Assembly: GCA_037446115.1 (NCBI GenBank)
Contig: JBBIJF010000037.1
Span: 1-38,455, forward strand
Direction of reading: 5' to 3'
Source: JANWXD01 sp037446115
GTDB lineage: Bacteria; Acidobacteriota; Terriglobia; Bryobacterales; Bryobacteraceae
Length of the DNA: 38,455 nucleotides
The notes under the pieces were generated by a model. That model was not told where the DNA came from, did not search any database, and was given only the letters and a program-made list of their open reading frames with translations. The position numbers were made by a program, and so were the translations under genes. Below are positions 27,282 to 38,211 of the stretch, in pieces. Positions within the stretch are counted from its first letter, which is position 1. Every line of letters begins with the position of its first letter.

Positions 27282-27805
27282 CGCGCAGGTTGCTCATCGG
27301 TTTGTACGAAACCGAGGACGACATCCTGGCAGCTGCGGAAGCGGCGCGCCTGCGAGGGATGAAAGTGGTGGACGTCTACTCGCCTTACTTCGTCCATGGC
27401 CTGGAACGGGCGATGGGTCTCCCTCCCTCGAAGTTGCCTTGGGTATGTTTCGCGTTGGGCGTCTCGGGGGCCGCCTTCAAGGTGTGGTTCGAATACTGGA
27501 CCACGGCCTCCGACTGGCCCGTCAACGTCGGCGGCAAGCCGTGGAATTCCTTGCCGGCCTTTGTGCCGATCACCTTCGAAGTGATGGTGCTGTTTGCCGG
27601 TCTCAGCACGGTGTTCGCATTTTTCTTGGTGAGCCGGCTGTGGCCCGGGCGGCGGGCGGTCGCCCTTGCACCTCGAACGACCGACGACCGCTTCGGCTTG
27701 GTCATTGAGGAGACGGCTTACTTTGACGCTCCTGCCGTGCGCCGGTTCTTCGAGGAATCGCGGGCTGTGGAGATCTGTGAGCGCATGATGGAGGAGGCGG
27801 CATGA
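27278..27805 (+). CDS. actD: Alternative complex III subunit ActD (DUF3341)
   Basis: 175-residue DUF3341 protein. A soluble N-terminal part (LIGLYETEDDILAAAEAARL, then VVDVYSPYFVHGLERAMGL) is followed by two membrane helices (about 50-68 and 95-118) separated by NVGGKPWNSLPAFVPITFE, then a soluble C-terminus. ActD is a structural membrane subunit of ACIII without cofactors. Four-base overlaps link it to actC and actE. Confidence 0.93.
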   Translation: MTRRLLIGLYETEDDILAAAEAARLRGMKVVDVYSPYFVHGLERAMGLPPSKLPWVCFALGVSGAAFKVWFEYWTTASDWPVNVGGKPWNSLPAFVPITFEVMVLFAGLSTVFAFFLVSRLWPGRRAVALAPRTTDDRFGLVIEETAYFDAPAVRRFFEESRAVEICERMMEEAA

Positions 27806-28407
27806 CACGCCTGAACGTCTTTCTCCTCGCAGTGTTCTTGTTCCTGGCGGGCGCCAACTGGCTGGTCGAGCCGGACCCTGCACGTCCCAATTACGAGTAC
27901 CTGCCCGAGATGGTGCGGTCGCCGGCGTACGAGTCCTTTTCTCTCAACGAACACTTCCCGGACGGCATCACCCTCCAGCCTCCCGTGCCGGGCACGCTCG
28001 CCCGGGGCTTGACACGCCTTACCTATGCGGGAACCGCCGAAGAAGCGGTCCGCGCCGGCCGGGAATTGACAAATCCGTTCTCGCTGAAAGACCCGCGAGT
28101 TGTCGAGCGCGGAGCCTTCCTCTACAGCACGTATTGCATGCCGTGCCACGGAGCAGGCGGTGCAGGAGACGGACCGGTCGCCCTGAGGGGCTATCCGGCT
28201 CCGCCCAATCTCCTCACGGGAAAAGCAACACAATATCCGGACGGCCAGCTCTTTCACATCGTGAGTTACGGTCAGAAAAACATGCCCGGATACGCCGCGC
28301 AGCTGACGCAGGCAGATCGTTGGAAAGTCATCCTGTACGTCCGGGCCCTCCAGCAGGAGGCGGCTCAAAAAGCCACCACAGCCGCAACGGAGTTGAAGAA
28401 GCCATGA
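27802..28407 (+). CDS. actE: Alternative complex III subunit ActE, monohaem cytochrome c
   Basis: 201-residue cytochrome c with one haem site, C112MPCH, followed by GAGGAGDGPVALRGYP and a methionine ligand in QKNMPGYAAQL. The N-terminus is a hydrophobic helix (about 5-20). No lipobox cysteine is present, whereas many ActE proteins are lipoproteins, so this one appears anchored by its uncleaved helix. In ACIII it is the likely contact point to soluble cytochrome c or the terminal enzyme. The start overlaps actD by ATGA. Confidence 0.92.
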   Translation: MTRLNVFLLAVFLFLAGANWLVEPDPARPNYEYLPEMVRSPAYESFSLNEHFPDGITLQPPVPGTLARGLTRLTYAGTAEEAVRAGRELTNPFSLKDPRVVERGAFLYSTYCMPCHGAGGAGDGPVALRGYPAPPNLLTGKATQYPDGQLFHIVSYGQKNMPGYAAQLTQADRWKVILYVRALQQEAAQKATTAATELKKP

Positions 28408-29567
28408 CCCCCTCGGCCCCCGTCTTCTACCCTTCACCGGCTCTTGTACGCCTCCTCCAAGCCTTCGTTGTGGCGGGTGCGGTCGCTTTGGGTGCCGGAA
28501 GCTTTCTCGCCCCCGAACGTGTCTGGGTGGGCGCCCTGCTCGCCGCCTACCTTCTGATCGGCCTGGCCTTGGCCGGCGCCGTCTTCGTAGCGACACACTA
28601 CGCTTCCGGAGCCGCCTGGAGCGTGGCGTTCCGGCGCGTTCCCGAGGCGATGGCGGCAGTCCTCCCGGCGGCCGCCGTGCTACTGATCCTGTTGCTGGCC
28701 ACCCAGGGCTGGCTCTATCCCTGGACGCATCAAACCCACGCCGGACAAGGGTTCAAGCACTGGTGGCTCAGCCGTCCCTTCTTTCTGGGTCGAGCCTTGG
28801 TGTTTGTCGTAGTCTGGACGGCGTTCGTCCGGGAGATCCTTCGTGTGTCGCGCCGCCAGGATGAAGAAGGTGGCATCGCACTCCGTTGGCAGAATACCCG
28901 ACTGTCAGTGGCCTTCCTGGTCGTGTTTGGAGCGAGCTTTTGGCTGGCGAGTTACGACTGGGTGATGTCTCTTGAGCCGGAATGGTACAGTACCGTTTTC
29001 GGCATTTATAATTTCGCGGGATTGTTTTCGGGAGGACTCGCTGCGGTTATCCTGCTCGTGGTCTGGCTTCAGAACGCCGGGCCGCTCCGGGGTGTGGTCA
29101 ACGAGGAACATTACCACGATCTCGGCAAGCTCCTGTTCGGCCTTACAACCTTCTGGATGTACATCTGGTTCTGCCAGTATATGTTGATCTGGTACGCAAA
29201 CATCCCGGAAGAAACGGCTTACTTCATCCGGCGCCAGCGCCTGTACTGGCAGCCGCTGTTCCTGCTGAACGTGATTCTGAATTGGGTGGTTCCGTTCTTC
29301 ATCCTGCTGCTCCGGCCCGCTAAACGCAACCCGCGGGCCCTGGCGAAAGCCGCAGCCGTCGTGCTCGCGGGCCGGTGGCTGGACGTCTATCTGATGATCG
29401 TGCCGCCCTTTTCTGGTGCCGTCCCGTGGTTCGGCGTGTGGGAGCTTGCACTCACCCTGGGAGTCATCGGATTGTTTCTGTTGCTTTTCCTCCGCGCCTT
29501 CCGCGAAGCCTCCCCGGTTCCTTGGCGGGATCCGGGCCTCGCGGAAAGCCTCCACTATCACACCTGA
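28404..29567 (+). CDS. actF: Alternative complex III subunit ActF, second NrfD-like subunit
   Basis: 387-residue membrane protein with about ten helices, paralogous to ActC. Typical ActF segments are WLYPWTHQTHAGQGFKHWWL, FGASFWLASYDWVMSLEPEW, FGLTTFWMYIWFCQYMLIWYANIPEET and WLDVYLMIVPPF. The ATG at 28404 overlapping the actE TGA is used; a longer open frame upstream lies inside actE and lacks ActF character. It is the last gene of the run; the convergent rpoD stop lies 65 bases on. No oxidase genes follow, in contrast to most act loci. Confidence 0.93.
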   Translation: MTPSAPVFYPSPALVRLLQAFVVAGAVALGAGSFLAPERVWVGALLAAYLLIGLALAGAVFVATHYASGAAWSVAFRRVPEAMAAVLPAAAVLLILLLATQGWLYPWTHQTHAGQGFKHWWLSRPFFLGRALVFVVVWTAFVREILRVSRRQDEEGGIALRWQNTRLSVAFLVVFGASFWLASYDWVMSLEPEWYSTVFGIYNFAGLFSGGLAAVILLVVWLQNAGPLRGVVNEEHYHDLGKLLFGLTTFWMYIWFCQYMLIWYANIPEETAYFIRRQRLYWQPLFLLNVILNWVVPFFILLLRPAKRNPRALAKAAAVVLAGRWLDVYLMIVPPFSGAVPWFGVWELALTLGVIGLFLLLFLRAFREASPVPWRDPGLAESLHYHT

Positions 29568-29632
29568 CGGCGCGGCACCGCCAAACAGACAGCCGCCAGG
29601 AGCGCTAGTCTCCCCGAGGAAGGCGCGTTTTC

Positions 29633-31306
<1,674 letters not shown>

Positions 31307-31314
31307 GACCAACC

Positions 31315-31320
31315 CCTTCC
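31315..31320 (-). promoter_or_regulatory. Ribosome-binding site deciding the rpoD start
   Basis: GGAAGG on the minus strand lies eight bases before TTG 31306. The alternative TTG at 31351 has no comparable site, so the shorter protein beginning LAIDERRS is preferred. Confidence 0.55.
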
Positions 31321-31340
31321 GCCAGAGAAGACGGCTTCGA

Positions 31341-33110
31341 TTATTGTACAACGCTGGCGCCGGGCTCCGGCCGGCGCTCTGCCTTTTCCAGGCGGCTGAG
31401 CTCTTCCGTCAGCCGTAGCGCTTCCGCCAGGTCGCCTGCCCGCTCCGCCTCGCGGACCCGGGCCCGCAACGCGGCCCGCTCGGCCGCCCGCTCTTCGGCC
31501 ATCAGGCGCTCCAGGCAGGCGCGCGCCTGCTCGAGCGAATAGGCCTCCTCACCGACCTCATCGGCGAAAATCACCGAGGCGAGCAGCTCCCGCTCCCGTT
31601 CCTCCAGCCGTCCCTCGAGGGCGGCAAACGAGAAGCGGTCCTCCTCGCCGCAGAGCGCAAACAGGGCGCGAAAGATCGGGGCCGTGACGAATCGCTCCAC
31701 CAGGGCCATGGATCGCAGCCGCGGCACGATCTCCTTCCGGACCTCCGCGCTCGAAAGCAGTGCGTTCAGCAGCATCTTCTCAACAGCCCGCACCGGCTCC
31801 ACGGCGTCCTGCATCGCCCGTTCGCTGCGCTGGATCGCCGCTTTACGGAAGTGTTCGACCAGCAGGCCTGTCTCCACCCCGAGATGCGCGGCGATCTCCG
31901 AGGCGATGGCCGCCCGCTCCAGCCGGTCCGGAACGCGCTGCACCGCGGGCAGCAGGAAGCGCAGAGCCCCGGCGCGTCCCTCGGGTGTGCGGACGTCGTA
32001 GCGCGCTCGGGCGCGGTCCGCAAGCCAGTAGAAGTACCCGGGCGCCCTCGACAGCCGCTCCCTGTAGGCTTGCGGACCCGCCCGCCGCACAAACTCGTCC
32101 GGGTCCAGATCCCCTTCCAGATCCAGAACGCGCACCCGCATGCCTTCTTCGAGTAAGACCTGAATGGAGCGCTCCGCAGCCGCCCCGCCCGCGGCGTCCG
32201 GATCAAAACTCAGAACGATGTTTTCCGAATGCCGCCGCAGCAGCCGCACCTGGGAAGCCGTCAGCGCCGTGCCGCAGGAGGCCACCGCGCTCCGCACGCC
32301 CGCCGCCTCCAGGCCGATCACGTCCATGTAGCCTTCCACCAGAATGCTGCGGTCCTCCCGCCGAATGGCGTCCTTGGCGCGGTGCAGGTTGTACAGCACG
32401 TGGCTCTTGCGGTAGATCGGCGTCTCGGGCGAGTTTATGTACTTGGGCTCGTCCGCCGAACTCAGCGCGCGCCCCGCAAACGCAATAAGTTTGCCCGACT
32501 CGTTGTGAATGGGAAACATGAGACGCCCGCGGAAACGGTCGTAGAACCCTCCCCCTTCCCGTCTGAGCACCAGCCCGGAAGCTTCCATCTGCTCCGCGCT
32601 GAAGCCTTCGCGCTCGAATCGCCGCACCAGGTCGCTGCCGGAGCGATCCGCCAGGCCCAGACCGAACTCCGCCGCCACGTCCGCACTGACGCCCCGGCCG
32701 GCCAGATAGCTCCGGGCGTCGCTGCCGGCCGGCCCTTCTAAATTCGCACGGAAGACGCGCGCGGCGATTTCGTGCATCTGGTACAGCGCAGCGCGCAGCC
32801 GGGTCTCCGCGTCCGAGTACTCGCGCCGCGGCATCGGGATGCCGTGCCGCTCGGCGAGCCACTTCAGCGCCTCGTGAAAACTCAGTCGCTCGATCTCCAT
32901 CACGAAGCGGATCACGTCGCCCCCCATGCCGCACCCAAAACACTTGAAGTACTGATGGGTCTGATGAACGGAAAAAGAGGGCGTCCGCTCCGTGTGGAAA
33001 GGACAAAGGCCCACGTAGCGCGGGCCGCTGCCGGCACGCCTGAGCCGCACGTACTCGCCGACCACCTTGACGATGTCCACCGAGGCTTTCAGGTGTTCGA
33101 CAAAATCCAT
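31341..33110 (-). CDS. dnaG: DNA primase
   Basis: 589-residue primase that makes RNA primers at the replication fork. The N-terminal CHC2 zinc ribbon is C36-x2-H39...C57-x2-C60 (CPFHTERTPSF, then FKCFGCG). The catalytic Toprim domain shows SILVEGYMDVIGLEAAG with its Glu, and the acidic DPDAAG and DLDPDE motifs. The C-terminal part is helical and rich in Arg/Glu, as for helicase-binding domains. Length is normal. Only 34 bases separate the preceding YfhO-type gene from dnaG, so both may share a transcript. rpoD follows. Confidence 0.97.
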   Translation of the reverse strand: MDFVEHLKASVDIVKVVGEYVRLRRAGSGPRYVGLCPFHTERTPSFSVHQTHQYFKCFGCGMGGDVIRFVMEIERLSFHEALKWLAERHGIPMPRREYSDAETRLRAALYQMHEIAARVFRANLEGPAGSDARSYLAGRGVSADVAAEFGLGLADRSGSDLVRRFEREGFSAEQMEASGLVLRREGGGFYDRFRGRLMFPIHNESGKLIAFAGRALSSADEPKYINSPETPIYRKSHVLYNLHRAKDAIRREDRSILVEGYMDVIGLEAAGVRSAVASCGTALTASQVRLLRRHSENIVLSFDPDAAGGAAAERSIQVLLEEGMRVRVLDLEGDLDPDEFVRRAGPQAYRERLSRAPGYFYWLADRARARYDVRTPEGRAGALRFLLPAVQRVPDRLERAAIASEIAAHLGVETGLLVEHFRKAAIQRSERAMQDAVEPVRAVEKMLLNALLSSAEVRKEIVPRLRSMALVERFVTAPIFRALFALCGEEDRFSFAALEGRLEERERELLASVIFADEVGEEAYSLEQARACLERLMAEERAAERAALRARVREAERAGDLAEALRLTEELSRLEKAERRPEPGASVVQ

Positions 33111-33143
33111 ACCCCGTTCCCCCGCCGATCCCGCGGCTGTTCT

Positions 33144-35243
33144 CTACGATCGCCTTATTATCGCTGAAAGCGGCTTCGTCATTGGAGCCAGGCACAGCGT
33201 AAAGCCGAGCCAGGCGGCAACACTCACCACTGCGCCCCAGAGCAAAATGCGCGGCTGAAAGCGCATCACCGCACGGTGGTGCCCTTCCGGAACGGCGAGC
33301 CCCCGAAATGCACCGTTCACAACCAGCAGCGGATGCGGGCGGCCGTCCAGGGAGGCCCGCCATCCGGGATAGGCCGCTTCGGAGGAAACCAGCAGCACCG
33401 GCCCCTCGGTTTCCACATCCAGCTCAACTTCGCGCGGCGCATAACGGACCACGGTTACTCGCCCGGCCCCCGGCGCAAGCCGTGGCGGAGCGCCCTCGAC
33501 CGTCGCCACCGCGCGCGGGTCAAAGTCGGCCGAACCCAGCAACGCCACCGCTTCCTCCAGACCCCCCACCGGTCGGGCGCGCCGGACGAGGAAAAAGCGG
33601 GGCAGAGCCCCGGGGTTCTCATACACCTCCCGTCCGGGCAGCTGCGCAACGTGGATCAGCCCGGCGCGTGCGGCCGACTCGATCGGTGTCCGCGACAGCA
33701 GGTACCGGACGTTCAGCAGATCGAGCACTGGTGAATCCACATGCTTCACCTGGTAGTAGCGTCCCCAGCGTTCGCCTCCCGTCAGCAGCCGCCGCACTGC
33801 CATGTAACGGTGGAGCGCGAAAGGATCGTTGCCACTCGCCGTGGGAACGCTCGTCAGGTGGGCGCCCATGGCCCAGTTCATCGAATCGTTCACCGTGTCA
33901 ATCCGGCTCGGCGGAACACTGCGCCCGACCAGAGCCCGGAGGCGCGCGAGGACTTCGCGGCTCCCGTCGAAGTGCTCATGCGTCACACCCGGCTCGGCTG
34001 CCAGTGAAGCCGTGTTCATCGGCCGCCCGGATCCGGTCCAGATCAGATCTACGGCCGCCAGCGCCGCCACCGACCATTGCAGGCGCGCCGACGCGTTCCC
34101 GAAGAAGGTCTGCGCGCCCAGTCCTGCAAGTACTCCCATGCCGAGCCCGAACGCGGCCATGGCGAATTCCGGATACACCGAGGAGCGGACCACCGCGGGC
34201 ACCAACGGGAACACCGCGCGGCCGAGCGGCGTCGAGCTGCCCAGCATGACCAAGGCCGAGGCGAGCGTCATCACCCCGTAGATCGCAGCGTGCGGGTTCC
34301 GGCGGATCGCCAGCGCGCCGACGGCCAGTACCAGCCCCGGGATGCCGCAGTACAGATATAGAAAGGTGGGCTCCCACGGCCCGGAGTACTTCGTAAGGTC
34401 GAAGATGCCGTAGTAGTTGGGCAGGATCAGGGAGACCAGCGCCGCTGCCGGAACTCCACCTTGGTCCAGGAAGTCGGCCCGGTAGCGCGCCACGCTCAGC
34501 CGTGTCAGTTCCATTGTGGGAAGCAGCTGCACTGCCGCGAGAGCAGCCGCCCAGACAAGCGCCAGGACCACAGCTCCCGGCAGGGCCCGGCGTGCGCGGC
34601 CGGTTGCGGCAAGCAGCACGGCGAGCAGCAACGAGGACGCCGCCGCCACGGCCGTGACCGGTGGAAAGCCGGCCAGCAGCGACATCGCCAGAGAAGCCGC
34701 GAGCACCGCCGTCCACTTCCATTGAATGCGAGCCGCGATCTCGACGACCGCCAGCCAGGATAAGGGCAGCCAGGCGGCCGCGTTCACCGCACCCAGGTGC
34801 TGCGCCTGCGAGGCAAAGAAGCTGCCGAGCTGGAACACGCTCGCCCCGGCCAAGGCTGCTTGCGGCCCGCATCCCAGTCTCCGCAGCAAGAAAAACGCGA
34901 AAATGCCCGCTGCGACCACGTGCACGGCGATCTGCCATTCGAGCCAGTAGAGCAGGCGTTCGCCCCCGGTGAGGTTACTGAGGGTGAACGTCAAGAGCGC
35001 CGGAGGGTAGAAGACTTGCGCGGTCAGGTTGGCGTAGAGCGGCATGCCGCAGTAGACATAAGGGCTCCACAGCGGCAGCTCGCCACGGGCCAGCGAGCGG
35101 GCGGCGAAATCCGCCAGTGGCAGATGGTAATAGCGCAAATCCCAGGGAATGACATAGCCGCCATAGAACAGAACCTGCCGAAAAAAGACGAGTGGCGCCG
35201 CAACCAACAGTATTAAGGGCAGCGTGCGCCGCATCGGCCTCAT
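33144..35243 (-). CDS. YfhO-family polytopic membrane protein (GT-C-like)
   Basis: 699-residue membrane protein with about a dozen helices and a C-terminal extracytoplasmic domain. The N-terminal loop has the YfhO pattern: PWDLRYYHLPLADFAARSL, then ELPLWSPYVYCGMPLYANL and AQVFYPPALL. Asp in the first loop fits a GT-C glycosyltransferase active site. YfhO proteins are implicated in glycosylating cell-envelope polymers; the substrate here is unknown. The C-terminus (about 560-660) has the family's beta-rich WRASLDGRPHPLLVVNGAFRGL segment before a last helix. The start codon lies one base after the stop of the upstream GT-C-like gene, so they are co-transcribed. Confidence 0.82.
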   Translation of the reverse strand: MRPMRRTLPLILLVAAPLVFFRQVLFYGGYVIPWDLRYYHLPLADFAARSLARGELPLWSPYVYCGMPLYANLTAQVFYPPALLTFTLSNLTGGERLLYWLEWQIAVHVVAAGIFAFFLLRRLGCGPQAALAGASVFQLGSFFASQAQHLGAVNAAAWLPLSWLAVVEIAARIQWKWTAVLAASLAMSLLAGFPPVTAVAAASSLLLAVLLAATGRARRALPGAVVLALVWAAALAAVQLLPTMELTRLSVARYRADFLDQGGVPAAALVSLILPNYYGIFDLTKYSGPWEPTFLYLYCGIPGLVLAVGALAIRRNPHAAIYGVMTLASALVMLGSSTPLGRAVFPLVPAVVRSSVYPEFAMAAFGLGMGVLAGLGAQTFFGNASARLQWSVAALAAVDLIWTGSGRPMNTASLAAEPGVTHEHFDGSREVLARLRALVGRSVPPSRIDTVNDSMNWAMGAHLTSVPTASGNDPFALHRYMAVRRLLTGGERWGRYYQVKHVDSPVLDLLNVRYLLSRTPIESAARAGLIHVAQLPGREVYENPGALPRFFLVRRARPVGGLEEAVALLGSADFDPRAVATVEGAPPRLAPGAGRVTVVRYAPREVELDVETEGPVLLVSSEAAYPGWRASLDGRPHPLLVVNGAFRGLAVPEGHHRAVMRFQPRILLWGAVVSVAAWLGFTLCLAPMTKPLSAIIRRS

Positions 35244-35244
35244 T

Positions 35245-36729
35245 CTACGGCTCGCGCGGCGGAGTCAGCTCCACCACGCGGCCGTTTTCGAAGCTGAAGA
35301 TGTGGTCGTAGGATGCAATCGCGGCGCGGTCGGGTTTCGGATGCATCATCCCGAGCCGGTTGATCACCAGCGTCGGGTCCCGATACAGCAGTTGCAATAT
35401 GTAATAGGTCTCCCACGTGAAATCGCCGAACGGATCCTTGACGATCAGCACCCGGCTGCCTCGCGGCAATGCCGGATACAGCTCACGGAACTGCGCCGTG
35501 ACGGAGCTGATCCGCCCGTAATGATGACGAACCCAGGCTTGGTAGACGGGCTCGCTCCCCGGGTGGATCCACAACAACAGGAATGCAACGAGGGCGAACA
35601 GGGCCCACGGGCTTGCCGCCGCCAGCCCCCGGCCCCACGGCGCGGATATGGCCTGTCCGGCCAGCTTCACCACCGTTTCACGGAGTATTACTGCTGACAC
35701 CGCCGCATACATCCAGAGGCCGGCCAGCGGAATCACCGCCGCGTCCAGTCCGCGCGGCGAGGTCAGGAAGACAAGCGGAAGGATCCCGCACGCAAACAGA
35801 AGCCAGCACCAAGCTAGCACTCGCGACCGCACGAGCAGTGCGGTAGCGAGCAGCCCGGTCAGGACCAGGAAGGCGCCGGTGCCGGCCAAGGCCCCGGTCG
35901 AGTAGAACAACTGGTCAAAGAAATGTGCGGTCCCTTCGAAATAGCGGGTCGGAGAGATCGCCAGCTGGTAGCCTGCCTGCGCGCTGACCGAGTCCGGTCC
36001 GAACACGCGCCTCACCAGCCAAGCCGCCGTTAGGATGCATCCCGCCACGGCCAGTCTGGCTTCGGTGAACGCCCAGCGCGCCACCGCTGGCGGCCGGATC
36101 CCTCGGGGAGGATGGAACAGAAGCTCGTACAGCAGCGCCATGGGAGCCAGGGATACGGCCATCTCCTTGGAGTTGAGCGCCATCACGACAAGTGCACCAA
36201 ATACTGCCGCCTGGGGCAGCGAGGCCGGGCCGCCGCGCTGCCGCAGCCGGACGTAATAGGTGATCGCGGCCAGATAAAACGCCAGACAGAAAATGTCGTA
36301 GAGCGTGCCCGTGTTGTACAGCAGATGCGCCGTGTTCCCGTGGTAGGCGGCAAGCAGCGCCGCGAGCGCGCCCGCCTCCCGCGAGCCGCTGAGCCGCCGC
36401 GCCAGCACGTACGTCAGCCAGACCGCGGCGCCGAGCGCGCCCAGCAGCAGCAAGCGCAGCGCCCGCAGGTCGAATCCGGACCAGAGAAACGAGAGCTTGT
36501 AGGCCAGCGCACCGAGCGGGCGATAAACCGGTGTGGGCCGCCAGAACAGGACATTGTCGGCCACCAAGGCGGTCGTGGGGCGGCTCCAGGCCATGTGGCA
36601 ATTCATCAGGTCGTCGGGCGTGAAACGGGCCCGCAGGCTGGGCGCATTGAAATACAGAAAATACGCGGCGATCGACACCGCAGCCGCCGCCGGTCCCGCT
36701 CGGCGGAGCGGCCATCTGCGCAGGAACAT
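35245..36729 (-). CDS. Polytopic membrane protein, possible GT-C glycosyltransferase
   Basis: 494-residue protein with about ten to twelve hydrophobic helices. After the first helix there is an acidic loop FTPDDLMNCHMAW, placed like the catalytic Asp loop of GT-C (PMT/Alg-type) transferases. LAAYHGNTAHLLYNTGTLYDIFCLAFYLAA and ALNSKEMAVSLAPMALLYELLF resemble mannosyltransferase-like membrane proteins. The C-terminal soluble part (LPRGSRVLIVKDPFG) faces the periplasm. I do not recognise a specific named family. The position between the wbaP-type gene and the YfhO gene supports a role in surface polysaccharide or glycan transfer. Confidence 0.65.
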   Translation of the reverse strand: MFLRRWPLRRAGPAAAAVSIAAYFLYFNAPSLRARFTPDDLMNCHMAWSRPTTALVADNVLFWRPTPVYRPLGALAYKLSFLWSGFDLRALRLLLLGALGAAVWLTYVLARRLSGSREAGALAALLAAYHGNTAHLLYNTGTLYDIFCLAFYLAAITYYVRLRQRGGPASLPQAAVFGALVVMALNSKEMAVSLAPMALLYELLFHPPRGIRPPAVARWAFTEARLAVAGCILTAAWLVRRVFGPDSVSAQAGYQLAISPTRYFEGTAHFFDQLFYSTGALAGTGAFLVLTGLLATALLVRSRVLAWCWLLFACGILPLVFLTSPRGLDAAVIPLAGLWMYAAVSAVILRETVVKLAGQAISAPWGRGLAAASPWALFALVAFLLLWIHPGSEPVYQAWVRHHYGRISSVTAQFRELYPALPRGSRVLIVKDPFGDFTWETYYILQLLYRDPTLVINRLGMMHPKPDRAAIASYDHIFSFENGRVVELTPPREP

Positions 36730-36788
36730 GCTGTTTCATTCTAAGGTCACACGGGATTTCCGAGGGCGCACGGGGACGCCGGGCAGCT

Positions 36789-38201
36789 TCAGTACGCCCC
36801 GGCGCGGCTCACAACGGCACGCACGGTGCGCGCCAGGATGTGCAGGTCCAGCCAGAGGGACCAGTTGCGGATGTAGTAGGTGTCGAGCGATCGCTGCACG
36901 TCAAGATCACCGTCGCTGCGCGCTGCCACCTGCCAGAGGCCGGTCAAGCCGGGCAGCACCCTCCGGCGCAGCGAGCGAAACGCCTCGTCGAAGCGATCCA
37001 GGTGGTAATGCGGCAGCGGGCGCGGGCCGACCAGACTCATCTCCCCTTTGAGGACGTTCCAGAGCTGGGGAAGTTCGTCCAGGCTGGTCCGGCGCAGCAA
37101 GACGCCGACACCGGGCAGCACCCGAGGGTCGCGGCGCAGCTTGAAATACCGCTCCCATTCGGCCCGTGCCGCTTCGTTGCAAGCCAGATGCCGGGAGAGG
37201 CGAACCTCCGCGTCGGGATACATGGTGCGGAGCTTGCATATCCGGATGCGGCGGCCGCGCTCGCCCTCCCGCTCCTGCCGGTAAAAGGCCGGGCCGGGAC
37301 TGACGCGCTTGATCCACAACACCGCCACCGCGATCACGGGGAGAGCGGCCAGCCCGAGCACGACCGCCGCTACCAGATCGAGCATGCGCTTCAACACACG
37401 ATTGGCAGGGACCAGGAGATTCTGCCGGACCTCGAGCCCCAGCATGCCCGCCAGGTCCCGCGCAGAGATCCACAGGCTGCCGAGGCCCGGAAGCTCCGGG
37501 ACGATGGTGAGCGTGCGAAACGCGTCCGCCATCTGGTCCACCAGACCGTTCCAGTGTGCGCCGTTGACCGAGACGGCCAGAACCGCATGGCGGATGCCCG
37601 CGCAGGCGGCCAGGCGACGGGCGGAAGCCGCTTCCTCTATCGGGCAGATCGCCGCCGGGCGCAGGCCCAGCTCCGGCCGCGCGCGCAGCTCGGCGTTGAC
37701 GTGCGCTGCGGAGGATTTTGAACCGATCACCAGCACCGGCACACCCCACCAGTCCGCGCGCGAACACGCGCGGCGCGTCCACCCTCGGGCGGCGGGCACC
37801 AGCGGGAGCGAAAACAGCCAAGACGTCAGAAAAATGCCGCGGGACGTAGTCGCTGCGCCTTTAGTCAGAAACAATACCGCCGAAGCAACCAGGTAGACCA
37901 GGCTCGCGCCGAGCACCGTGCGGCGCAACTCTTCGACCGGGCTCATGCCCACCGCCGGGTACAGTCCGAGCCAGGCGTACACGACGAGGGAGACCGCCAG
38001 AACGGGAATGAGGCTGGGCGACGCTTCGATGCCGATGCCCGGCTTCACCCAGTTCCAGGTGAGCAGGCCTAGGCCCGCGGCCAGGGAAAGCGCTGCGGCG
38101 TCGCTGGCAAGCAGCGGCAGACCCGTGAGGAACGGCCGCAGGCCTGCGCTTTGCGGCGCCTCCGTGCGGGAGACCTCGAGCAGCTTTGCGGCTGTGGCCA
38201 T
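36789..38201 (-). CDS. Undecaprenyl-phosphate sugar phosphotransferase (WbaP/polyprenyl GT family)
   Basis: 470-residue membrane enzyme that moves a sugar-1-phosphate from a UDP-sugar onto undecaprenyl phosphate, starting an exopolysaccharide or O-antigen unit. It has four N-terminal helices, a CoA-binding-like middle domain (VPVLVIGSKSSAAHV), then a fifth hydrophobic segment (KRMLDLVAAVVLGLAALPVI). The catalytic domain reads FYRQEREGERGRRIRICKLRTM, RRTSLDELPQLWNVLKGEMS, VGPRPLPHYHLDRF and LPGLTGLWQV. The architecture matches WbaP (galactose) rather than short PglC types, but the sugar cannot be read. The ATG at 38201 is used; an in-frame TTG at 38237 would overlap the gene before it. Confidence 0.92.
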   Translation of the reverse strand: MATAAKLLEVSRTEAPQSAGLRPFLTGLPLLASDAAALSLAAGLGLLTWNWVKPGIGIEASPSLIPVLAVSLVVYAWLGLYPAVGMSPVEELRRTVLGASLVYLVASAVLFLTKGAATTSRGIFLTSWLFSLPLVPAARGWTRRACSRADWWGVPVLVIGSKSSAAHVNAELRARPELGLRPAAICPIEEAASARRLAACAGIRHAVLAVSVNGAHWNGLVDQMADAFRTLTIVPELPGLGSLWISARDLAGMLGLEVRQNLLVPANRVLKRMLDLVAAVVLGLAALPVIAVAVLWIKRVSPGPAFYRQEREGERGRRIRICKLRTMYPDAEVRLSRHLACNEAARAEWERYFKLRRDPRVLPGVGVLLRRTSLDELPQLWNVLKGEMSLVGPRPLPHYHLDRFDEAFRSLRRRVLPGLTGLWQVAARSDGDLDVQRSLDTYYIRNWSLWLDLHILARTVRAVVSRAGAY

Positions 38202-38211
38202 ATCTCGGCGC

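Noticed and set aside
29568..29632. Bidirectional terminator between actF and rpoD
   Set aside because: Only a 4-bp GGCG/CGCC stem was seen and no T-run; a terminator is expected here but is not visible.
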